From: Sphingobium faniae
Lineage (GTDB): Bacteria > Pseudomonadota > Alphaproteobacteria > Sphingomonadales > Sphingomonadaceae
Length of the DNA stretch: 55,994 nucleotides
Assembly (NCBI GenBank): GCA_900100475.1
Contig: FMTU01000019.1
Coordinates: 1-55,994, forward strand
Direction of reading: 5' to 3'
Shown: positions 14,626 to 23,166 of the stretch, in pieces
Layout of the letters: each line of letters begins with the position of its first letter
Position numbering within the stretch: position 1 is the first letter of the stretch
Translations under genes and position numbers: made by a program
The notes under the pieces: model-generated
Seen by the model: only the letters and a program-made list of their open reading frames with translations
Database searches by the model: none
What the model was told of the DNA's origin: nothing

Positions 14626-15966
14626 ATGCGCAACCTGCGACTTACATTCTGGGGCCTGGCCGCCATGGTCACCCTGTTGTGGCTTTTGGCGGACCTTTCC
14701 GTATTCCGGTCATCCGGCTTTTTCGCGATCCGCAACGCAGCGGTGCAGTATAGCGGTGTCCTGGCGATCATCTGCATGAGCGTCGCGATGATCCTCGCCA
14801 TCCGCCCGCGCTGGCCTGAGCATTGGCTGGGCGGGCTGGACAAGATGTATCGGATCCACAAATGGCTCGGCATTGCGGCACTGGTCACGGCAATCGTTCA
14901 CTGGCTGTGGGCGAAGGGTCCGAAATGGGCCGTGGGATGGGGCTGGCTCGAACGACCGTCGCGTGGCCCGCAACCGCCCGCAAGCAATCCTGTCGAAGCC
15001 CTGTTCGCCAATCTCCGCCACACGGCGGAGGGCCTGGGCGAGTGGGCCTTTTATGCCGTGGTTGCGCTGATCGCGGTCGCGCTCATCCAGCGTATTCCCT
15101 ACAGCTTCTTCTACCGGACGCATCGGTTTCTGGCGCTGGTCTATCTCGTTCTGGTCTTCCACGCCGTGGTCCTGACGACGTTCGGTTACTGGATGTCTCC
15201 GTTCGGCCTCACGCTGGCGGTGCTGCTTTCCTACGGTACATGGGCGGCGATACTCGTTCTGTTGCGCCGCGCAGGCCGGAACCGGCAGGTGTCGGGCAGG
15301 ATCACCGCCATCCATTATTATCCGGGCGTGCGGGCGCTCGAGACCACGCTCGACGTGGAGCAGGGGTGGCCGGGCCACCGACCCGGCCAGTTCGCCTTTG
15401 CCGTGTCGGACCCGGCCGAAGGACCGCACCCCTATACCATCGCGTCCGCCTGGAGCGAGCAGGAGCGGCGGATCACCTTCATTGCCAAGGGACTGGGGGA
15501 TCATACGCGCCGCCTGCCCGAAAAACTGCATGTCGGCCAGGAGGTCAGGATCGAGGGTCCTTATGGATGCTTCTCATTCGATGACGATTGCGCCCGTCAG
15601 ATCTGGATCGGCGGCGGTATCGGCATCACGCCGTTCATTGCCCGAATGCAGTATCTGGCCCAGAGCGCCGGTGGAGCGCGCCCGGAAATCGATCTGTTCT
15701 ACTCCACGGCCGAAGTTGACGAGGAGGCGCTGGACAAGCTGAAAGCGGATGCGGCGGCAGCCCATATTCGCCTGCATGTTCTGATCGATACGCGCGATGG
15801 CCGCCTCGATGGCGAACGGATACGCGCTACCGTGCCCGAATGGAGGGAGGCCAGCATCTGGTTTTGCGGCCCCATCGGCTTTGGTGAAATGTTGCGCCGG
15901 GACTTCGCAGCGCTGGGCTTCCCCGTGGCGAAGCGTTTCCACCAGGAGCTCTTCGCGATGCGCTAA
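14626..15966 (+). CDS. Ferric-reductase-like transmembrane / NAD(P)H oxidoreductase
   Basis: The 446-residue protein combines about six membrane segments with paired histidines for heme (RIHKWLGIAALVTAIVHWLW, and FYRTHRFLALVYLVLVFHAV) and a C-terminal FAD/NAD module (HPYTIASAW flavin motif, GPYGCF, IWIGGGIGITPFIARM, FCGPIGFGEMLRRDF). It should pass electrons from cytoplasmic NAD(P)H across the membrane to reduce metals such as Fe(III) or Cu(II). I prefer the ATG at 14626 with AAGGA; a GTG at 14590 is possible. It begins the metal block and carries its own direct-repeat box. Confidence 0.88.
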   Translation: MRNLRLTFWGLAAMVTLLWLLADLSVFRSSGFFAIRNAAVQYSGVLAIICMSVAMILAIRPRWPEHWLGGLDKMYRIHKWLGIAALVTAIVHWLWAKGPKWAVGWGWLERPSRGPQPPASNPVEALFANLRHTAEGLGEWAFYAVVALIAVALIQRIPYSFFYRTHRFLALVYLVLVFHAVVLTTFGYWMSPFGLTLAVLLSYGTWAAILVLLRRAGRNRQVSGRITAIHYYPGVRALETTLDVEQGWPGHRPGQFAFAVSDPAEGPHPYTIASAWSEQERRITFIAKGLGDHTRRLPEKLHVGQEVRIEGPYGCFSFDDDCARQIWIGGGIGITPFIARMQYLAQSAGGARPEIDLFYSTAEVDEEALDKLKADAAAAHIRLHVLIDTRDGRLDGERIRATVPEWREASIWFCGPIGFGEMLRRDFAALGFPVAKRFHQELFAMR

Positions 15967-15996
15967 GCCAAGGCGATATATCCAAAAAATACGACT

Positions 15997-16013
15997 TGTC
16001 ATCTCGACATCAG
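15997..16013 (+). promoter_or_regulatory. Degenerate direct-repeat box before DUF2946 and the TonB receptor
   Basis: TGTCAT-N5-CATCAG keeps the 11-base period and partial identity to CGTCAG-N5-CGTCAG. It lies 29 bases before the DUF2946 start. It is weaker than the four clear boxes and could be chance. Confidence 0.25.
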
Positions 16014-16041
16014 CAGAGCCGATTCCTAGAGAACCCTTCCC

Positions 16042-16443
16042 GTGACCACGCTTCGTTCCTTCCTTGCCCGGCATCGCTGGCTGGCCGTCTGGCTGGCCGG
16101 CGCTGCGCTCATGATGAAGGTGCTGGTGCCGGCCGGGTTCATGCCGACCGTCTCGTCCGGTGCGATATTGGTCCAGCTCTGCTCGGGCCAGGGTCTGCAG
16201 ACGGCCATGCTGGAGATCCCCGGTCAATCCGGCGATCACGATCCTGCGGATCACAAGCAGGCCGAAATGCCTTGCGCTTTCTCGGGTCTGTCCTCGCCGG
16301 CGCTCGCCGCCGCCGATCCGGTCCTGCTGGCGCTCGCCATCGCCTTCATCCTGGCGATGGGCTTTCTTGCCGTATCTTTCGTGCTGCCCTCTGCCTCGCC
16401 ATTCCTGCGTCCTCCGCCAATAGGACCGCCAACAGCCGCCTGA
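16042..16443 (+). CDS. DUF2946-family protein
   Basis: The 133-residue protein has an N-terminal membrane segment (WLAVWLAGAALMMKVLVPAG), a middle with a cysteine and a histidine-rich stretch (GDHDPADHKQAEMPCAF), and a second hydrophobic segment near the C-terminus (ALAIAFILAMGFLAVSFVLP). This matches DUF2946 proteins, which commonly sit next to OprC-like TonB receptors and copper genes. The His/Met/Cys-containing middle probably faces the periplasm and could bind a metal; that is inference. The TonB receptor gene follows 64 bases later. Confidence 0.8.
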   Translation: MTTLRSFLARHRWLAVWLAGAALMMKVLVPAGFMPTVSSGAILVQLCSGQGLQTAMLEIPGQSGDHDPADHKQAEMPCAFSGLSSPALAAADPVLLALAIAFILAMGFLAVSFVLPSASPFLRPPPIGPPTAA

Positions 16444-16507
16444 TCCTCTTCGCTGTTCATTTTTCAACGGCGTGCGGACTGCCGCGCGCCCGGATCAGGA
16501 TATTTCC

Positions 16508-18652
16508 ATGTCTGTCATTTCCAAAGCCGCAAGCGCGGCTGCAATACTCTATGGCCTGTCGGCCGCGAACGTCTTTGCACAGGACACGCAGGTCCTTCCT
16601 TCGATCGAGATCGATTCCGATGATCTTCCTACCGGCCCGGTGTCATCCGAGACCCTGTCACGTGACCGGATCGCGCCGCTGCAATCAGGAACGAGCGATA
16701 CGACGGCGGTGATCAGCCGCCTGCCTGGGGTCAGCAGCTACAGCGCTGGCGGGTTTTCCGGGCTGCCGGTGATCCGGGGCCTCGAAATCCGCCGTCTGAC
16801 CATTCTTGTCGATGGCGTGCCGATTGACATCGCCTGCGCCAACGAGATGAATACGCCGCTATCCTATACCGATCCGCAGACGATCGATGCGATCAGCGTC
16901 ATCACAGGGGTAACGCCGGTCAGCATGGGCGGCGATAGCATCGGCGGCGCGATTTCCGTCGAAACCCAGACACCGCGTTTCGCCAAAGCGGGTGAGACCT
17001 TACTGACGGGAGAGCTTTCTGCCTTCTATCGCAGCAATGGTGACGGTTTCGGCGGGGCTCTTTCGGCCACCGTGGCAAGCGACCGGCTTAGTCTCAGTTA
17101 TGCCGGTTCCTTTACCCAGTCCGACAATTACAAAGGCGGTGGTCATGACGGCATTGTCCGTTCGACCGAATATAAGAAAACGGACCATGCGCTGAGCCTC
17201 GCCGCACAGACCGATATTGGCCTGTTCGAACTGAAGGGCGGCTATCAATACGCGCCCTATGAGGGCTTTGCGAACCAATATATGGACATGACTTCCAACA
17301 AGTCATGGTATCTGAACGGCCACTGGAAAGGGGCGTTCGACTGGGGCGATCTGGACCTGCGCGCCTTTTATCGTGACACCGACCACAAGATGAACTTCCT
17401 GGCGGACAAGGGCGGCAGCGCAAACGGCGGCATGCCCATGAACACCGAGACGCACAGCGCCGGTTATACGCTCAAGGGCGACATAGTGCTGTCCAATCGC
17501 GACACGCTGCGTCTCGGTAGCGAGTTCCACCACCAGTGGCTGAATGACTATTGGCCGGCGGTTGCGGGCGACATGATGATGGGGCCGAACACCTATATCA
17601 ATATTAACGCCGCGAAGCGCGACCGGCTCGGGGCCTTCGCCGAGTGGGAGGCGAAGTGGACGCAGCAGCTCACCACACTGATCGGCGTGCGCAACGATCA
17701 GGTTTGGATGAACACCGGCGAGGTCCAGCCTTATTCCACTTCGATGATGAACGCGGCCGACGCGATGGCCGCGGCCACGTTCAATGCCGCGGATCGCAAG
17801 CGGCATGATAGCAACTGGAGCGCTACGGCCCTTGTCCGTTATGCGTTGAACGAGCAGGCGATCCTGGAACTGGGTTATGCGCGCAAGAGCCGTTCGCCCA
17901 GCGTCTATGAACGCTACAGCTGGGGGCGCGGTTCAATGTCGAGCCGAATGATCGGCTGGTTCGGCGATGGCAACGGCTATGTCGGTGACCTCGCCCTGAA
18001 GCCCGAGCGAGCTGATACCGTGAGCGCCGCGGTCAGTCTGAAAGGCGGTGGCGCCGATGGCTGGATGCTAAGGATCGCCCCCTATTATACCCGCGTTCAT
18101 GATTATATCGATGTCGTGAAGCTGGCTGACTTCACCAATATGATGGGCATACCGACGGGGTTTGTGCAGCTTCGCTTCGCCAACCGCGACGCTGAGCTTT
18201 ATGGTGTTGATGTCTCTGGTTCGCTTGCGCTGTGGCAATCGTCCATGGCTGGCACAGCGAAATTGACCGCATCGGCAAGCTGGCTACGCGGGCGTAATCT
18301 GGACGACGGCGGGTCGCTCTACCACCAGATGCCGTTGAACGCGACGTTTGCGCTGGAGCACCGGCTCGGCGGTTGGGACAGCGCGGTCGAACTGGCGGTC
18401 GTGGCGGACAAGAACCGGGCCGACGCCACGCGCAACGAACCCCGGACGAACGGCTATGCGCTCGTCAACCTCCGCACGGGCTATGCCTGGGGCAATTACC
18501 GGATGGGACTGGATGTCCAGAACCTGTTCGACAAAGGCTATGATCTGCCGCTGGGCGGCATGTCGCTCGGCGATTACAAGGCGACTGGCGCCTTGCGGCC
18601 GGCGCCTGGCCGTGGCCGCTCCTTCAACGTCGGTCTGACCGCGAAGTTCTGA
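16508..18652 (+). CDS. TonB-dependent receptor, OprC-like (probable copper receptor)
   Basis: The 714-residue receptor begins with a signal peptide (SVISKAASAAAILYGLSAAN ending VFAQ), then the plug (TTAVISRLPGVSSYSAGGFS, VIRGLEIRRLTILVDGVPID) and a barrel ending in GRSFNVGLTAKF with the terminal aromatic. The plug contains IACANEMNTPLSYTDPQ, which resembles the CPNHMDPPTSY segment of OprC/NosA copper receptors. The barrel has methionine clusters (NGGMPMNTE, GDMMMGPNTY, TSMMNAADAMA). Copper as substrate is inferred from these and from the DUF2946 neighbour. A TonB-like gene follows three bases later. Confidence 0.85.
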   Translation: MSVISKAASAAAILYGLSAANVFAQDTQVLPSIEIDSDDLPTGPVSSETLSRDRIAPLQSGTSDTTAVISRLPGVSSYSAGGFSGLPVIRGLEIRRLTILVDGVPIDIACANEMNTPLSYTDPQTIDAISVITGVTPVSMGGDSIGGAISVETQTPRFAKAGETLLTGELSAFYRSNGDGFGGALSATVASDRLSLSYAGSFTQSDNYKGGGHDGIVRSTEYKKTDHALSLAAQTDIGLFELKGGYQYAPYEGFANQYMDMTSNKSWYLNGHWKGAFDWGDLDLRAFYRDTDHKMNFLADKGGSANGGMPMNTETHSAGYTLKGDIVLSNRDTLRLGSEFHHQWLNDYWPAVAGDMMMGPNTYININAAKRDRLGAFAEWEAKWTQQLTTLIGVRNDQVWMNTGEVQPYSTSMMNAADAMAAATFNAADRKRHDSNWSATALVRYALNEQAILELGYARKSRSPSVYERYSWGRGSMSSRMIGWFGDGNGYVGDLALKPERADTVSAAVSLKGGGADGWMLRIAPYYTRVHDYIDVVKLADFTNMMGIPTGFVQLRFANRDAELYGVDVSGSLALWQSSMAGTAKLTASASWLRGRNLDDGGSLYHQMPLNATFALEHRLGGWDSAVELAVVADKNRADATRNEPRTNGYALVNLRTGYAWGNYRMGLDVQNLFDKGYDLPLGGMSLGDYKATGALRPAPGRGRSFNVGLTAKF

Positions 18653-18655
18653 AGC

Positions 18656-19342
18656 ATGACCACCAGTCCAACATATCGGCTGGTTCAGGCAAGCGATACG
18701 AGAGCTTTCGGGTTCCTCGTGTCGCTTGCCCTGCATGCAGGCGCCCTGGCTGCTTATGGCCTGTGGAGCCACGGTCCGCGACCTGTCCCCGAAAGGCGGG
18801 AGGAACCACTCACGGTCACGACCGTGACCTTGCCTTCGGTGGTGGCCGAACAGCCATCTATCCGCCGACCGAGAAGCCGCCCCATGCCTACAAAACAGGT
18901 GACGCCTCCGAATATAACTCAAGGGGCGCACTTGCGGCAAGGGTCGCAGACTCCGCCAGGGCAGCCTGCCTTGGAGTTACCTGTCGCATCTGTGCCTCTG
19001 CCCGCAAGCATGAATGTTGCAGTGCCGCTTCCAGCACCCGCTTTGGCGCCGGCCGCGTCTTCAACGGTCAGCACCGCGCGCGAGACCTATATCCGGCGGC
19101 TGTGGGCATGGATTGCCGCCAGACGTCCGGCGGGCCTCCACCTTGAGGGCGAGGCGCTGATTTCCTTTTCCATCGGTCCTCGCGGCGATTTGCGCGGACT
19201 CTCGCTCGACCGGTCCAGTGGCAACGCGCAGCTTGACCGGCTCGCCCTTCGCACGGTTCGTCTTGCAGCGCCCTTTCCGCGCCCGCCCGAAAGTCTCGAT
19301 GCGGAAGAACTCGATTTCGCGCTGCCTTTCCATTTCAATTAG
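18656..19342 (+). CDS. TonB-family energy transducer
   Basis: The 228-residue protein has one N-terminal membrane segment (FGFLVSLALHAGALAAYGLW), a proline-rich linker (residues 40-140) and a C-terminal TonB domain with YIRRLWAWIAARRPAGLHLE, ISFSIGPRGDLRGLSLDRSS and LAAPFPRPPESL. It should power the adjacent TonB receptor. No ExbB/ExbD genes are present, so it would use host copies. The start follows the receptor stop by three bases, and a 6-bp hairpin (19342-19360) begins at its stop. Confidence 0.87.
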   Translation: MTTSPTYRLVQASDTRAFGFLVSLALHAGALAAYGLWSHGPRPVPERREEPLTVTTVTLPSVVAEQPSIRRPRSRPMPTKQVTPPNITQGAHLRQGSQTPPGQPALELPVASVPLPASMNVAVPLPAPALAPAASSTVSTARETYIRRLWAWIAARRPAGLHLEGEALISFSIGPRGDLRGLSLDRSSGNAQLDRLALRTVRLAAPFPRPPESLDAEELDFALPFHFN

Positions 19343-19359
19343 CGCTGGAGTTCGCAGCG

Positions 19360-19376
19360 CGTCAGGATTTGGTCAG
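19360..19376 (+). promoter_or_regulatory. Direct-repeat response-regulator box, VIT gene
   Basis: CGTCAG at 19360-19365 and GGTCAG at 19371-19376 with a 5-base spacer, then TCATGG 9 bases on. It has the same geometry as the boxes at 14480, 20149 and 21994. It is 44 bases before the VIT start. Confidence 0.55.
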
Positions 19377-19420
19377 CAAATGCGGTCATGGTCTTGCGCC
19401 GTCCCCTGGCTGGAGATCCT

Positions 19421-20122
19421 ATGAGCCGCTTGCACATCCACTCCGAACGTCATGCCGTGTCGCGCATTGGCTGGCTCCGGGCGGCGGTTCTTGGCGCCAA
19501 TGACGGTATCGTTTCCACAGGAAGCCTGATTGTCGGTGTCGCCGCTTCAGGGACGGACCAATCGGGCATTCTCGTTGCCGGCATCGCCGCGCTTGTCGCC
19601 GGCGCCATGTCGATGGCTGCCGGCGAATATGTCTCGGTCAGTTCGCAGGCCGATACCGAACAGGCCGACCTGGCCCGCGAAAAGGCCGAACTTGCCACGC
19701 AGCCTGGATTCGAGCGGCAGGAACTGGCGGACATCTATACGTCGCGTGGTCTGGAGCCCGAACTTGCGCTCACGGTTGCCGATCAACTCATGGCGAGCGA
19801 TGCGCTTGGGACGCATGCGCGCGACGAGCTGGGGATTTCCGACATATCGACGGCGCGGCCCCTGCAGGCCGCGTTTACATCCGCCGCGACGTTCAGCGCC
19901 GGCGCGATCATGCCGCTGGCGGTGGTTACTGCCGCTTCAGCGCAGCAGTTGATACCGCTCGTGGTCGCGGTTTCGCTTCTGTGCCTCGTCCTGCTTGGCG
20001 CGCTCGGCGCGAAAGCCGGCGGTGCACCGGTCATGCGGTCGATCATCCGCGTCACCTTCTGGGGCGCCCTGGCAATGGCGTTGACGGCAGGGGTGGGCAG
20101 CCTGTTCGGAGCGACTGTCTGA
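19421..20122 (+). CDS. VIT1/CCC1-family metal transporter
   Basis: The 233-residue protein has the family signature LRAAVLGANDGIVSTGSLIV and GAMSMAAGEYVSVSSQADTE, a charged middle helix with glutamates (LAREKAELATQPGFERQELA) that in VIT1 forms the metal-binding domain, and three more membrane segments. VIT proteins move Fe(II) or Mn(II) out of the cytoplasm. GGAG at 19412-19415 sets the start. It has its own copy of the direct-repeat box, tying it to the two-component system downstream. Confidence 0.92.
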   Translation: MSRLHIHSERHAVSRIGWLRAAVLGANDGIVSTGSLIVGVAASGTDQSGILVAGIAALVAGAMSMAAGEYVSVSSQADTEQADLAREKAELATQPGFERQELADIYTSRGLEPELALTVADQLMASDALGTHARDELGISDISTARPLQAAFTSAATFSAGAIMPLAVVTAASAQQLIPLVVAVSLLCLVLLGALGAKAGGAPVMRSIIRVTFWGALAMALTAGVGSLFGATV

Positions 20123-20148
20123 CCCGGTTGTGATCGCTTCCCCGCATT

Positions 20149-20165
20149 CGTCAGCGCGCCGTCAG
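20149..20165 (+). promoter_or_regulatory. Direct-repeat box before the two-component operon
   Basis: CGTCAG at 20149-20154 and 20160-20165, 5-base spacer, then CTATGG 9 bases on. This would allow autoregulation of the response regulator. The coding start is 123 bases downstream. Confidence 0.6.
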
Positions 20166-20288
20166 CAATCTCTCCTATGGCGGAGCCCAAGGAGACAGGC
20201 GATGCTCATGGCACAAATGCGCCACAGCGATATGAGGGATGACGGCCCCGATTGAAAGGATTCAGGCATGGTGGGAGTACGGGCGTAG

Positions 20289-20966
20289 ATGCGCGTCCTT
20301 GTGATCGAAGATAATGCTCGCCTTGCGGATCTCACGGTCTCGGGGCTCGAGCGCCGGGGTTTTTCCTGCGACATCGCCGCGTGCCTGTCTGACGCGGACA
20401 GCGCGCTGGGCGGCGCGGTCTATGACGCGATCGTGCTCGATCTCGGCCTGCCGGACGGCGATGGTGTCGCCTGGCTGGCGAACCGCCGCCAGTACCGGCA
20501 AATGCCGCCCGCGATCATCCAGACCGCACGTGGGGCGCTCGAGGACCGGGTCACAGGGCTTGACGCCGGCGCCGACGATTATGTCGTCAAGCCGGTGGAG
20601 ATCGACGAATTGGCCGCGCGTATTCGCGCGCTCCTCCGCCGCCCCGGCCCGCGCGGGCAGCCTGTTTTGGAAGCAGGCAACCTCCAGTTTGACACGGCGG
20701 CGCGAACGGCGCGCTGCGGGGAATGCGCTATCGATCTGTCGCGCAGGGAAGCGGACCTGCTGGAACTGCTGCTGCGGCGCGCGGGGACCGTCGTCCGTCG
20801 TGAGATGATCGAGGACGCGCTCTACAATTTCAATGAGCCGGTGACGCCCAATGCCGTGGAAGCGGCGGTATCCCGCTTGCGCCGGAAGCTGGACGAGGCC
20901 GGCGCCACTGGCGCGCTCCACACCATTCGCGGCGTCGGCTATATGCTGAAGGACGTCGCGGCATGA
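20289..20966 (+). CDS. OmpR-family response regulator
   Basis: The 225-residue protein has a receiver domain (VLVIEDNARLADLT with the acidic pair, phospho-acceptor D51 in DAIVLDLGLPDGDG, and K in YVVKPVEIDEL) and a C-terminal winged helix (LSRREADLLELLLRRAGTVV, NAVEAAVSRLRRKL, IRGVGYML). It overlaps the kinase gene by four bases. Four operons around it share a direct repeat at 11-base period, which I propose as its binding site. The signal is probably a metal. Confidence 0.93.
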   Translation: MRVLVIEDNARLADLTVSGLERRGFSCDIAACLSDADSALGGAVYDAIVLDLGLPDGDGVAWLANRRQYRQMPPAIIQTARGALEDRVTGLDAGADDYVVKPVEIDELAARIRALLRRPGPRGQPVLEAGNLQFDTAARTARCGECAIDLSRREADLLELLLRRAGTVVRREMIEDALYNFNEPVTPNAVEAAVSRLRRKLDEAGATGALHTIRGVGYMLKDVAA

Positions 20967-21979
20967 CCTATCGGCGCTCCGTGTCGCGTAAGCTTGCCCG
21001 GGGGCTTGCGCTCGTCGGCCTTGTCGGCGCCCTGCTGCTGCTCGCGGCGGTGGTCTTTTTCTACAGCCTGACATTCGACGATCTGACGGCGCAGGACGCG
21101 CTGATACATGCCGCGCGCGAGATGCTGAAGCATGTCGCGCTGCCCGTGATCGTGCTGATGGTGCCCGTCGCGTTCGTCGTGCGGCGGGTGATCCGGCAGG
21201 CTTTCGGCTCGCTTGAGGAAGCCGCAACCGCGATCGAGGCGGCGCGCGGGCATGAACGCGGCTTTCGGATAGATACCTCTCATATGCCGGCCGAAGCCTT
21301 GCCGTTCACGGACGCCGTCAACGATCTGCTCGGCCGTCTTGACGAGGCCGCCATGCGCCAGGAAGATTTTGCCGCCGATGTCGCGCATGAACTGCGCACG
21401 CCGCTCGCGGTGCTGTCGCTCGAATTTGACCGGCTCGACCATGACGACTCCGCGCGCCTGAAGCATGACGTCGCCGCGATGCGTCGCCTGATCGACCAGC
21501 TCATGCTGCTGGCCCAAATTGACGCCGCATCCGCCGCGCAATTCCCGCTGGAATCCGTGTCCCTTGTCGAGATCGCCCGCGATGTCGTCAGCCTTCTGGC
21601 GCCAGGCATCATCGCGGAAGGGAAAGCCATCACGCTCGATGCAGGTAGCGGGCATCCCGTGGCGCGGGGCCGGCGCGAAGCGATCGCCGCCGCCTTGCGG
21701 AACCTCATCGAGAATGCTGTCCGGGTGACGCCAACCGGGAGCACGGTGACCATAAGGGTTGGCCCAGATCCGGTGATCGCGGTGGGTGACGGCGGAGAGG
21801 GCCTGTCGACCGATCGGCTTCGCGAACTTGTGCGGCGGCATAGCCGGGCGGACCATGCCAGCACCAACGGCGCCGGGCTTGGTCTGGCGATCGTTGACCG
21901 GATCATGGCGGCGCACGGTGGAGAGCTGACCACCGATCCTCTCGCGCGGGAATTGTCATTGCACTTCCCCGGCGCCTGA
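20963..21979 (+). CDS. Sensor histidine kinase
   Basis: The 338-residue protein has two membrane segments (residues 15-35 and 58-74) with a very short periplasmic loop between them. A HisKA domain follows with H142 in FAADVAHELRTPLAVLSLEF, and an ATPase domain with NLIENAVRVT, VGDGGEGL and GAGLGLAIVDRIM. The short sensory loop suggests sensing within the membrane or through partners. It is translationally coupled to the response regulator. Confidence 0.93.
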   Translation: MTYRRSVSRKLARGLALVGLVGALLLLAAVVFFYSLTFDDLTAQDALIHAAREMLKHVALPVIVLMVPVAFVVRRVIRQAFGSLEEAATAIEAARGHERGFRIDTSHMPAEALPFTDAVNDLLGRLDEAAMRQEDFAADVAHELRTPLAVLSLEFDRLDHDDSARLKHDVAAMRRLIDQLMLLAQIDAASAAQFPLESVSLVEIARDVVSLLAPGIIAEGKAITLDAGSGHPVARGRREAIAAALRNLIENAVRVTPTGSTVTIRVGPDPVIAVGDGGEGLSTDRLRELVRRHSRADHASTNGAGLGLAIVDRIMAAHGGELTTDPLARELSLHFPGA

Positions 21980-21993
21980 TCGCATTTTGGCCT

Positions 21994-22010
21994 CGTCAGG
22001 GTCTCGTCAG
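21994..22010 (+). promoter_or_regulatory. Direct-repeat box before the RND efflux operon
   Basis: CGTCAG at 21994-21999 and 22005-22010 with a 5-base spacer, then CTAGGC 9 bases on. The adaptor ATG lies only 22 bases after the box, so transcription from this -10 would give an almost leaderless message. Confidence 0.62.
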
Positions 22011-22032
22011 TTTCGCGCACTAGGCGAAGCCC

Positions 22033-23157
22033 ATGTCGAAGCGGAACTATCTCCTTGCCGGCGTTGCCGTCATTGTGCTGGTGCTTGGTGTCTGGTGGTT
22101 TGCCGGATCCGGCACGGCCCCTGAGCCCAGCCTCCAACCCGCTGAAGCCGGGAAAGCGGCGCCGGGCATATTGCCGGTTGATCGCAAACAGGCCGCGCAG
22201 CTCGGTATCCGCCTTGTGCCCGCCATCGCCGCGATTGAAGCGCCCATCGCCGTCATTCCGGCGGTGATCCAGCCGCCCGCCAACGCGCGCGTGGCGGTGG
22301 CCGCAACGTTTCCCGGCGTGGTCATGCGGACGCTGGTGGTCGAAGGTGATACGGTCCGGCAGGGCCAGCCGCTTGCGATCATTTCCAGCCGCGATGTGTT
22401 GACCATGGGGGCCGACCTCACCCGCGCCAATGCGCGGGCGGGCGTGGCGCGGTCGAACGCGGCCCGGCTCTCGCAGCTTGCCCGCGAAGGCATCATCGCT
22501 GGCGCGCGCGCCGATGAAGCCAATGCGCTGGCGGCCGAAGCGGGCGCGGATGTCGCCGAAAAGGCGCGCATCCTCAAAATGGTCAATGGCGTGGGCGCGA
22601 GCGGCACTTATACGCTGACCGCGCCGATCGCGGGGCGCGTCACGACCGCCAGCGTCCAGACGGGCAATCCGGTGGACGGAACCACCGCGCCTTACGTGAT
22701 CGACGCCGCCAACCGCTATGAGGTTGTCGGCCAGTTGCCCGAACGGCTCGTCGGCACGGCCCGCCCGGGCATGACCGTATTGATCGAGCCCGACATCGCC
22801 GGCCGGGTCACGGCCGTGGGGTCGACGATAGACCCTGCCACCCGCTCGGTCGTTCTCAAGGCCGAGATTCCTGCCGGGCCGGGCATCATCGCCGGCCGCG
22901 CGACCAGCATGTCGCTGTCCGGCCCAGCCCCGGCCGGTGCCGTCAGCGTGCCTTCTGGTGCGATCGCCATGATCGGGGACAAGACTATCGTCTTCGTCGC
23001 CACTGGCGGCGGATATGCGATCCGCGACGTAACGCTGGGTGGATCTGGGGGCGGTTCCGTCGAGGGACAAACCGTGCTGCTTTCAGGCGTCAGGCCGGGC
23101 GAGCAGGTGGTCATTTCCGGCACGAGCGCACTCAAGGCGCTCGCCTTGTCGCGATAG
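22033..23157 (+). CDS. RND efflux periplasmic adaptor (CusB/CzcB-like)
   Basis: The 374-residue membrane-fusion protein has an N-terminal anchor (YLLAGVAVIVLVLGVWWFAG), a barrel-sandwich segment (VVEGDTVRQGQPLAIISSRD), a short alpha-hairpin (ADLTRANARAGVARSNAARL), the returning lipoyl half (GTYTLTAPIAGRVTTASVQT) and a beta-barrel plus C-terminal domain. It links the inner-membrane pump to the outer-membrane channel encoded in the same operon. It lacks the long Met- or His-rich N-terminal extension of some CusB/CzcB proteins. Confidence 0.92.
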   Translation: MSKRNYLLAGVAVIVLVLGVWWFAGSGTAPEPSLQPAEAGKAAPGILPVDRKQAAQLGIRLVPAIAAIEAPIAVIPAVIQPPANARVAVAATFPGVVMRTLVVEGDTVRQGQPLAIISSRDVLTMGADLTRANARAGVARSNAARLSQLAREGIIAGARADEANALAAEAGADVAEKARILKMVNGVGASGTYTLTAPIAGRVTTASVQTGNPVDGTTAPYVIDAANRYEVVGQLPERLVGTARPGMTVLIEPDIAGRVTAVGSTIDPATRSVVLKAEIPAGPGIIAGRATSMSLSGPAPAGAVSVPSGAIAMIGDKTIVFVATGGGYAIRDVTLGGSGGGSVEGQTVLLSGVRPGEQVVISGTSALKALALSR

Positions 23158-23166
23158 GTCCGGGCC

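Noticed and set aside
21280..23070. A 596-residue minus-strand ORF across the histidine kinase and adaptor genes.
   Set aside because: It is the long antisense frame typical of high-GC DNA; the plus-strand genes carry all recognisable motifs.
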